From Hyphomicrobiales bacterium (GTDB lineage Bacteria > Pseudomonadota > Alphaproteobacteria > Rhizobiales > Rhizobiaceae): a DNA stretch of 57,008 nucleotides. Under the pieces are notes generated by a model. The model had not been told where the DNA came from, searched no databases, and saw nothing but the letters and a program-made list of their open reading frames with translations. Each line of letters begins with the position of its first letter. Position 1 is the first letter of the stretch. Positions 51,161 through 57,008 of this stretch are shown here, in pieces. The DNA is taken from positions 1-57,008 of the forward strand of contig UCKU01000015.1 in the NCBI GenBank assembly GCA_900473185.1, given 5' to 3'. Both the position numbers and the translations under genes were made by a program.

Positions 51161-52003
51161 ATGGCGGGACGCGCAAGCTGGAAGGGCCATCTGAAGGTCG
51201 GCGACCTTGCTTGCGCCGTCGGCCTTTATACGGCTGTTTCCTCCTCCGACCGCCTCTCTTTCAACATCGTCAACCGCAGGACCGGCCATCGCGTCGAGCG
51301 GCAGTTCGTCGACAGCGAAACCGGCAAGCCGGTCGAGCGCGACGACCAGGTCAAAGGCTATCGGATGGAGAGCGGCGACTACATCCTCATCGAAGGTGAT
51401 GAGATCGCCGAGATCATGCCCGAAAGCGACAAGGTGCTTGACGTGAAGGGATTCATTCCCTTCGATGGGATCGACAAGCTCTACTTCGACCGCCCCTACT
51501 ATCTGGCGCCGGTTGACGAGCATGATGCGGAAGCCCTCGCATTGATTGCCAGAGGCATGCTTGACGGCAAGGTGGCAGCCCTTGCCGAAGCCGTGCTCTT
51601 CCGCCGCAACCGCACGCTGCTCGTCCGCGCGCATGACGATCATATCATCGCGACCATGCTGAACTTCGACTATGAAGTGCGCTCGGCAAGTTCCGTCTTC
51701 AAGGACATTCCCGATATCAAGTTCGACAAGGAGATGCTGGACCTCGCCGGCCATATCATCGGCACCAAAGAGGGCCGTTTCGACCCGAGTGAATACCACG
51801 ACCGCTACGAGGCCGCGCTCGTCGAGCTGGTGAAAGCCAAGATCGAAGGGCGCGCGCCGCCGAAACGCAAACGCGAGCCGGAACGCAAGGTAGTCGATCT
51901 CATGGAGGCGCTGCGCCAAAGTGCGAAAATGAGCGGCAAGGTGCCGGCGAAGAAGCCTGCCGCACGCAAAACCTCTGATAGAAGCAGCAGAAAGGCGAGC
52001 TGA
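51161..52003 (+). CDS. ku: Ku protein, NHEJ end-binding
   Basis: A 280-residue bacterial Ku that rings double-strand ends and recruits LigD. It opens with RASWKGHLKVGDLACAVGLY, then SFNIVNRRTGHRVERQFVDS, YILIEGDEIAEIMPES, and ends in a basic Lys/Arg-rich tail (KVPAKKPAARKTSDRSSRKA) that in other bacteria stabilises DNA binding. GGAGGAGGCG precedes the ATG. It is directly followed by ligD two bases later. A second ku (54565-55371) is convergent with ligD. Confidence 0.95.
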   Translation: MAGRASWKGHLKVGDLACAVGLYTAVSSSDRLSFNIVNRRTGHRVERQFVDSETGKPVERDDQVKGYRMESGDYILIEGDEIAEIMPESDKVLDVKGFIPFDGIDKLYFDRPYYLAPVDEHDAEALALIARGMLDGKVAALAEAVLFRRNRTLLVRAHDDHIIATMLNFDYEVRSASSVFKDIPDIKFDKEMLDLAGHIIGTKEGRFDPSEYHDRYEAALVELVKAKIEGRAPPKRKREPERKVVDLMEALRQSAKMSGKVPAKKPAARKTSDRSSRKAS

Positions 52004-52005
52004 TC

Positions 52006-54531
52006 ATGGCGCTCGAGACCTATCAGACCAAACGCGATTTCAAGATCACGCCGGAGCCACGCGGCAGACAAGGCCGCACGAAGGGCAACAGCTTCGTTAT
52101 CCAGAAGCACGACGCCACGCGGCTGCATTACGATTTTCGGCTGGAGATGGACGGCGTGCTGAAAAGCTGGGCCGTCACGAGGGGACCGAGCCTCAACCCT
52201 GAAGATAAGCGCCTGGCGGTCCATGTCGAGGATCATCCTCTCTCCTATGGCGAATTCGAAGGCATCATTCCAAAGGGCCAGTATGGCGGCGGCACGGTCA
52301 TCGTCTGGGATCGCGGCAGCTGGACTCCAACAGGCGATCCGCACAAGGCCTATCGCAAGGGGCATATGGAATTCGAACTCGACGGCGAGAAGCTGAAGGG
52401 GCGCTGGCATCTGGTGCGCATGCATGGAAAACCCGGCGAGAAGCGCGAGAACTGGCTGCTCATCAAGGGCGATGACGAGGAAGCCCGCCATGAGGGTGAA
52501 GCCGATATCCTCGAAGAGCGCCCCGAATCCGCCAAGACCGGCCGGCAACTCGAAGAAGTGGCGGAAAATCCCGATGCCACCTGGCACTCCAGACCGGAGG
52601 GTGGCAACGCTGTTGCCCCAAAGGCCAAGGCGGCGCCGGCGAGAAAGGCAAAGTCCCCTGCCCCGCAAGAGCAGGATTGGCCAAAGGGCGCGAAAAAAGC
52701 TGATATGCCCGACTTCATCGAGCTGGCGCTCGCCAAGCTGAAGCCCAAGCCACCGGCCGGCGAGCGCTGGATCCACGAGATCAAGTTCGACGGTTACCGG
52801 CTGCAGGTGAAGATCAAGGACGGGCGCGTGACGATGCTGACACGCGGCGGCCTCGACTGGACGGAGAAATTCGGCAAGGACCTTGTCGACGCTTTTGCAT
52901 CCTTGCCGGTCGAAACGGCCGTCATCGATGGCGAACTCGTCGTCGAGCGCGGTAACGGCGCGTCGGACTTCTCTGCCCTGCAGCACGACCTCAGCGCAGG
53001 GCGTTTCGACCGCTTCGTCTTCTATGCTTTCGACCTGCTCTATCTCGACGGATACAGCCTGCTCAATGCAGGCCTCCTCGAACGGAAACATTTGCTGGAG
53101 ACGGTGGTTCCCAAAGATAGCGGCAAGCTGCGTTACAGCACGCATTTCAACGAGGACGGCGGGCTGGTGCTGGACCACGCCTGCCGGCTTAGCCTCGAAG
53201 GCGTCGTCTCCAAGCAGCGCGACAGCAAATATATTTCCGGCCGCAACGGTGAATGGATCAAATCGAAATGCTCGCAGCGGCAGGAATTCGTCATCGGCGG
53301 CTATGTGCCCTCGACCGCGATGAAGAATGCCATCGGCTCACTCGCCATGGGTTATTACGAGGATGGCGCGCTGAAGTATGTCGGCCGTGTCGGCACCGGT
53401 TACACGGTCGCGACGGGGCAGATGCTTTACGAGCGGCTCTCGGCGATGGAGATGGAGCAGAATTCCTTCGACGACAAGCTGACCGCCGAGGAGCGGCGCG
53501 GCCTGCATTACGTCAAGCCGCAGCTCGTTGCCGAAGTGGAGTTCCGCGCATGGTCGGCGGATGGTATTCTGCGCCACGCGGCCTTCCGCGGATTGCGGGA
53601 GGACAAGCCGGCAAAGGACGTTGTGCGCGAGATGGAAAAGACGACCGCGAAAAACCTGCCGAAATCGGCAGTGCAGCTCACTCATCCCGATCGCATCTAC
53701 TGGCCGGATGAGGGTGTCACCAAGGAAGGCCTCGCCAATTATTATGCGCAGGTCTGGCGCCTCATGGCGCCCTATGTGGTCAACCGGCCGCTTGCCCTCC
53801 TGCGCCTGCCCGATGGGATTTCCGGCCATCAGCGCTTTTTCCAGAAACATGCCTGGAAAGGCATGAACGACCATATCGAGGAAATTACCGACCCCAAAGA
53901 CAAGGGTGGCGAGAAGCTGCTGCGCATTACCGATTTCGACGGCCTCGTGGCGCTGGTGCAATCGGCCGTGCTGGAAATCCACCCGTGGGGCACGACGACG
54001 GATAATTGGGAAAAACCCGATATGATCACCATGGACCTCGATCCCGGCGAGGATGTGCCATGGGAAAATGTGATAGCGGCGGCTAACGAATTGAAGGAGC
54101 GCATCGTAGGTGAAGGCCTTGCGGCTTTCGTCAAGACATCCGGGGGCAAGGGCCTTCATGTGGTGACACCGCTGGAGCCGAAAGCAGGCTGGGACGAGGT
54201 GAAGGGTTTCGCGAAATGGCTTGCGGACAGCATGTCGGAGGATGACCCCGACCGCTATCTTGCGACGGCAACGAAGGCGAAGCGCAGCGGCAAGATCTTT
54301 ATCGACTATCTCCGAAACGGCCGCGGCAACACCGCCGTTGCCGCCTATTCCGCGCGTGCTCGCCCGGGTGCTGCCGTTTCCATGCCGCTGGAATGGAGTG
54401 AACTGACCACCGAAATCGGCCCCGCCTATTTCACCGTCGATAATACGCCGGCGCGGCTCGATGCGCTTAGCAAGGATCCTTGGGATGGGTTCTTTGCAGC
54501 GGCAAAGCCATTACAGAAGCGGAAGCGATAG
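52006..54531 (+). CDS. ligD: Multifunctional ATP-dependent DNA ligase LigD
   Basis: An 841-residue enzyme with three domains in order: phosphoesterase (about 25-160; QKHDATRLHYDFRLEMDG with His35, His41), ligase (about 240-530; adenylation Lys260 in HEIKFDGYRLQVK, and GYVPSTAMKNAIGSLAMGYY) and polymerase/primase (about 560-835; catalytic Asp677 and Asp679 in ITMDLDPGEDVPWENV). It processes, fills and seals DNA ends held by Ku. Length is typical. A basic linker at ~200-230 separates the first two domains. It follows ku by two bases. Confidence 0.96.
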   Translation: MALETYQTKRDFKITPEPRGRQGRTKGNSFVIQKHDATRLHYDFRLEMDGVLKSWAVTRGPSLNPEDKRLAVHVEDHPLSYGEFEGIIPKGQYGGGTVIVWDRGSWTPTGDPHKAYRKGHMEFELDGEKLKGRWHLVRMHGKPGEKRENWLLIKGDDEEARHEGEADILEERPESAKTGRQLEEVAENPDATWHSRPEGGNAVAPKAKAAPARKAKSPAPQEQDWPKGAKKADMPDFIELALAKLKPKPPAGERWIHEIKFDGYRLQVKIKDGRVTMLTRGGLDWTEKFGKDLVDAFASLPVETAVIDGELVVERGNGASDFSALQHDLSAGRFDRFVFYAFDLLYLDGYSLLNAGLLERKHLLETVVPKDSGKLRYSTHFNEDGGLVLDHACRLSLEGVVSKQRDSKYISGRNGEWIKSKCSQRQEFVIGGYVPSTAMKNAIGSLAMGYYEDGALKYVGRVGTGYTVATGQMLYERLSAMEMEQNSFDDKLTAEERRGLHYVKPQLVAEVEFRAWSADGILRHAAFRGLREDKPAKDVVREMEKTTAKNLPKSAVQLTHPDRIYWPDEGVTKEGLANYYAQVWRLMAPYVVNRPLALLRLPDGISGHQRFFQKHAWKGMNDHIEEITDPKDKGGEKLLRITDFDGLVALVQSAVLEIHPWGTTTDNWEKPDMITMDLDPGEDVPWENVIAAANELKERIVGEGLAAFVKTSGGKGLHVVTPLEPKAGWDEVKGFAKWLADSMSEDDPDRYLATATKAKRSGKIFIDYLRNGRGNTAVAAYSARARPGAAVSMPLEWSELTTEIGPAYFTVDNTPARLDALSKDPWDGFFAAAKPLQKRKR

Positions 54532-54564
54532 GGCTTCACTTCCAACCCTGCGGGCTTTTTAAGA

Positions 54565-55371
54565 TTACCGCGACTTCCCGCGCTCACCGTCAGCGGCCAG
54601 GCTCTTCTTCAACGCATCCATGATGTTGATGACATTGCTCGTCGATTTCACGGGCGCGGGCTTGCGAGCCGGGGCAGCCTTCTTGAGGCTCTTTTCCTTG
54701 CTGCCGATCAACGCCTTCAGCCGTTTCTGAACCGGATCCTGCACCATCGAAGGGCTCCATTCCTTCGTCTCTTCCTTGACCAGCTTTTTCATCAAGGTCA
54801 GCAACTCGCTATCGACCTTCGCCTTCATATCGAGTTCGGCCACCGGTTCGCGCACCTCGTCTCCATAACGCAGCGTCCAGAGAATGATGCCCTTGCCTTG
54901 CGGTTCCAAGAGCACGGCACGCTCTCGCCGGTAAAGCACCAGCCGGGCGATGCCGACGACATCGTTGGCTTTCATCGCCTCGCGGATCACGCAGAAGGCC
55001 TCAATGCCGACCTTGTCTTCCGGCGCCAGGAAATGCGGCTTGTCGTACCAGATCCAGTCGATCGACCCGCGCGGCACGAAAGTATCGATATCGATTGTGC
55101 GGGTGCTTTCCAGCCCCACCTCCTCGATCTCCTCATCCTCGAGCAGAACATAGTCGTCCTCGCCACGCGGATAGCCTTTCATCTGATCCCTCTCGGCAAC
55201 GGGCTTATGTGTGACGCTATCGACATAGCGGCTTTCGACGCGGTTTTTCGTTACACGGTTCAATACATTAAACCGCACCTTGCTCGACTCCGTCGTCGCC
55301 GGCGTCAGTGAAACGGACGCGGTGACAAGCGAGAGCTTGAGGTAACCTTTCCAGAATGTTTGACGGGCCAT
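54565..55371 (-). CDS. ku: Second Ku protein
   Basis: A 268-residue Ku, shorter than the other copy and clearly divergent from it: RQTFWKGYLKLSLVTASVSL, VRFNVLNRVTKNRVESRYVD, GEDDYVLLEDEEIEEVGLES, with a Lys-rich tail ending KSLAADGERGKSR. It is convergent with ligD, with 33 bases between stops. Rhizobia usually carry several ku genes; partner choice differs between them. The start MARQTFWKG is the family start. An EcfG-type promoter lies almost on the ATG, so the transcript could be nearly leaderless. Confidence 0.94.
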   Translation of the reverse strand: MARQTFWKGYLKLSLVTASVSLTPATTESSKVRFNVLNRVTKNRVESRYVDSVTHKPVAERDQMKGYPRGEDDYVLLEDEEIEEVGLESTRTIDIDTFVPRGSIDWIWYDKPHFLAPEDKVGIEAFCVIREAMKANDVVGIARLVLYRRERAVLLEPQGKGIILWTLRYGDEVREPVAELDMKAKVDSELLTLMKKLVKEETKEWSPSMVQDPVQKRLKALIGSKEKSLKKAAPARKPAPVKSTSNVINIMDALKKSLAADGERGKSR

Positions 55372-55378
55372 GGGCCAT

Positions 55379-55404
55379 AAACGGAAATGATCGCGAGAGG
55401 TTCC
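55379..55404 (-). promoter_or_regulatory. EcfG/RpoE2-type promoter of the second ku gene
   Basis: On the minus strand GGAAC (55404-55400), exactly 18 bases, then TTT at 55381-55379. This fits GGAAC-N18-TT. The -10 element ends only about eight bases before the ku ATG. Confidence 0.55.
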
Positions 55405-55554
55405 GTCCATTCCATATTGGAGAGAAAATTCCGGCGACGTTCCGGCGGAATGCAACGGCTAAGAGGCCCGGTTGCAATCACATATTCGTTTCGACAATTT
55501 CCTGACACGATTTTCGTACCAACTGGTTCGATGTCGTTGTGAGCAGGCAAACAA

Positions 55555-55788
55555 ATGCAAAAAGATGATGTCTCCCGAGCCAAGAAAGTCGCTCTCGTCC
55601 TCACGCTGTTTTTTGGCGTGATGATATCCTACGCGAAGTTTGCCGGATTGTTTCCGCCGCCGGATTTGAGCGACGAAACAAAATATGGACCGCCGGGCTG
55701 GTTCTCAAGCTTCGACCTCGGACCTTCGCCATTCTCTCGTCCGCCGGAATTCCGGCCGGTTGAAGAGCCGCACGACATTTCCGTTTGA
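55555..55788 (+). CDS. Small single-pass Pro-rich membrane protein
   Basis: A 77-residue protein with one membrane helix (residues ~10-31; KKVALVLTLFFGVMISYAKF) and a Pro/Phe-rich tail (LFPPPDLSDETKYGPPGWFS, SRPPEFRPVEEP) that would be periplasmic or surface-side. The ribosome-binding site is weak (GAGCAGG). No family recognised. It is divergent from the second ku, with about 180 bases between. Confidence 0.6.
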   Translation: MQKDDVSRAKKVALVLTLFFGVMISYAKFAGLFPPPDLSDETKYGPPGWFSSFDLGPSPFSRPPEFRPVEEPHDISV

Positions 55789-55906
55789 ATGATGCGGTGC
55801 GGAGCATCGCAGCCAATGAGAGCCAAAGCGGCCATCGAACGTCAACGCAACTGTCGGGAGATTGCATGGGCATCATCCCGCAGTCCGTTCGGCACGGTCT
55901 CTCAAA

Positions 55907-56119
55907 TCATGGAAGCCCTCTTGGACCTCGACTCTCAGCTTGAGTTAGTATCTGGGGAGTGGCCCGCAGATCGATGGTGTTAGGCTTCTGCCCTGGCTGC
56001 CAGGAAAACCAGATAGCGATCGGACGCCGGTAGTGCTTGTTGAGGGCATCGGCCGCTTCCTTCTCGAAGAGCGTCCGTTCTTTCGGGCTGTCGGTAATAT
56101 TCCGCTTTTCGTAGATCAC
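55907..56119 (-). CDS. Small unnamed protein upstream of tRNA-Phe
   Basis: A 70-residue basic soluble protein: MIYEKRNITDSPKERTLFEK, EAADALNKHYRRPIAIWFSW. GGGGAGGA lies about eight bases before the ATG, a good ribosome-binding site, which is the main reason to call it. The N-terminal helix with ALNKHYRRPIAIWF looks protein-like, while the C-terminal third (ILTQAESRGPRGLP) is less so. No family recognised. Confidence 0.5.
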   Translation of the reverse strand: MIYEKRNITDSPKERTLFEKEAADALNKHYRRPIAIWFSWQPGQKPNTIDLRATPQILTQAESRGPRGLP

Positions 56120-56322
56120 AGTATTCCTCCCCGATTGTTGCGATCCAATTTCGGATCATGCGCAAAAATACGCCTGTCCGAAACGGACTAAGGTCCGAAG
56201 GTTAGGCGCGATTGTGCTGAGGAGGTGAAGATGGCGCAGGGTTCAGCGTATGGCGCGCTATCCCAGACAGCCACATTCTACAACGCCATGTTTATTTGGA
56301 TAAAAATGCTTCAGAGATTGAA

Positions 56323-56398
56323 TGGTGCCCAGGACCGGAATCGAACCAGTGACACGCGGATTTTCAATCCGCTGCTCTACCAACTGAGCTACCTGGGC
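56323..56398 (-). tRNA. tRNA-Phe (anticodon GAA)
   Basis: Read on the minus strand it begins GCCCAGGTAGCTCAG and ends TCCTGGGCACCA. The anticodon arm GCGGATTGAAAATCCGC gives anticodon GAA. All four stems pair, the T-loop GTTCGATTC is normal and CCA is encoded. Total 76 nt. It lies downstream of yacG, a common arrangement in Rhizobiales. No integrase gene is next to it. Confidence 0.97.
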
Positions 56399-56644
56399 TA
56401 GCCATGCTTCTTAGGAAACATCCTGCTTGAGAATGTCAGGGCCTTGGTTCGCCCCGGAAGCGAGCGGGGTTATAGCATCTTGTTCGCCCATGGCAAGCAT
56501 CAAATGATAGTTTTTTGACGGTCCTGCGGATTTTGGCGATTTGCTAGGAAAAATAAAGGCTTCTCGGTGGAGAACCTGCTCTGTTCCTTTGTCGTCACGC
56601 AATTGCGGACGCAAAAACCGCTGCACTTTTTTGCTGGAATTGCC

Positions 56645-56857
56645 CTAGTTTTCCTCGTCGGGATAATCCGCCTTCGTCTCGTCGTCGGCCACGGGGATGG
56701 CGTAGGAGCCCGTCAGCCAGCGCGACAGGTCCACTTCGCGGCAGCGGTTGGAACAGAAGGGATAGTGCTCGCGGTTCGACGGTTTGCCGCATTCCGGGCA
56801 GGGGCGCGTCTTGCGCAGCGGCTCGACCTTGCCGTCGGTCTTCATTTCATCAGACAT
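56645..56857 (-). CDS. yacG: DNA gyrase inhibitor YacG
   Basis: A 70-residue zinc-binding protein. The motif RPCPECGKPSNREHYPFCSN followed by RCREVDLSRWL carries the four zinc cysteines (CxxC and CxxxC), the YacG signature. E. coli YacG binds GyrB and inhibits gyrase. The C-terminus is acidic (DDETKADYPDEEN). GGAGGAAACC precedes the ATG. maf often lies just upstream in Rhizobiales; here the upstream space holds the second copy of a dispersed repeat. Confidence 0.95.
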   Translation of the reverse strand: MSDEMKTDGKVEPLRKTRPCPECGKPSNREHYPFCSNRCREVDLSRWLTGSYAIPVADDETKADYPDEEN

Positions 56858-56879
56858 GGTTTCCTCCTACAGCATCGGC

Positions 56880-56902
56880 CCGAAAATCGTTCCGATTTTC
56901 GG
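56880..56902. repeat. Hairpin joined to dispersed repeat copy B
   Basis: CCGAAAATCG-TTC-CGATTTTCGG is a perfect 10-bp stem with a three-base loop, about 25 bases upstream of the yacG ATG. Its last two bases begin the 68-nt repeat. Confidence 0.6.
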
Positions 56903-56968
56903 AAAGCCTGATGCGTAGACTCAACAAGGCAGAGCGTCCTTTGTGCGTCCGAATGGACGCACGGCGCT
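56901..56968 (-). repeat. 68-nt dispersed repeat, copy B
   Basis: Inverted copy of 37620-37687 with about seven differences by eye. Its hairpin GTGCGTCC-ATTC-GGACGCAC is perfect, so both differences inside the stem relative to copy A keep pairing. It lies upstream of yacG near the window edge. Confidence 0.75.
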
Positions 56969-57008
56969 AGTTTTTATTGCACGCATGTCGTTATCGCAAA
57001 ACCGCTGC

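Noticed and set aside
56323..56398. tRNA-Phe as an integration site for a mobile element
   Set aside because: No integrase, direct repeat of the tRNA end or composition change was found nearby.
1..57008. CRISPR arrays, insertion sequences, rRNA genes
   Set aside because: No regularly spaced repeats, transposase genes or rRNA-like sequence were seen on either strand.

Overview
The window is a 57 kb piece of a rhizobial chromosome (Rhizobiaceae, most likely Rhizobium). The evidence is the gene order flagellin, fliP-flgB block, fliI-flgF, motA-fliM-fliN-fliG-flhB, visR-visN, fliF, and a che operon with two cheY genes, cheD, cheT and cheS. High GC, the MotE chaperone and the VisN/VisR LuxR pair are also typical of this group. 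Calls are made by eye from family motifs and synteny; no database search was run.

Layout. (1) 1-17 kb: the start of a flagellin gene, a divergent GT41 (O-GlcNAc-transferase-like) glycosyltransferase, then a long minus-strand run of rod, ring, export and motor-accessory genes (flgF, fliI, an unnamed single-pass protein, flgB, flgC, fliE, flgG, flgA, flgI, motE, flgH, fliL, fliP). The divergent plus-strand operon motA, fliM, fliN, fliG is followed by flhB and an unnamed gene. (2) 17-21 kb: visN/visR, master regulators of motility, and fliF. (3) 21-29.5 kb: the chemotaxis operon icpA-cheS-cheY1-cheA-cheW-cheR-cheB-cheY2-cheD-cheT, headed by a soluble receptor with a globin-like sensor domain. 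(4) 29.5-36.8 kb: a 37-residue membrane protein, a GT39-like glycosyltransferase, a small XRE regulator, a YbaL-type cation/proton antiporter and fused SecDF. (5) 36.9-44.0 kb: a dense signalling island of histidine kinases and single-domain receivers plus one orphan LuxR regulator; one kinase has a FixL-like PAS domain. (6) 44-50.5 kb: accessory metabolism (VOC dioxygenase/esterase fusion, polytopic membrane protein, DMT transporter, FAD oxidoreductase, OsmC). (7) 50.6-55.4 kb: a non-homologous end-joining module (87-aa gene, DUF2188, ku, ligD and a convergent second ku). (8) 55.5-57 kb: small ORFs, tRNA-Phe and yacG.

How it fits together. Regions 1-3 build and steer the flagellum. VisN/VisR sit at the top of the cascade, the che operon sends signals through CheY1/CheY2 to the FliM/FliN/FliG switch, and MotA drives rotation. 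Region 5 looks like a branched phosphorelay with almost no DNA-binding output. Both ku transcription units carry sequences matching the alphaproteobacterial general-stress sigma factor (EcfG/RpoE2) promoter, GGAAC-N18-TT, which suggests stress-induced DNA repair.

Most interesting leads: the FixL-like PAS membrane kinase, the globin-like receptor lacking the heme-ligating histidine, the paired EcfG promoters on the NHEJ genes (one nearly leaderless), a motif shared upstream of visN and two other regulators, and a 68-nt dispersed repeat.
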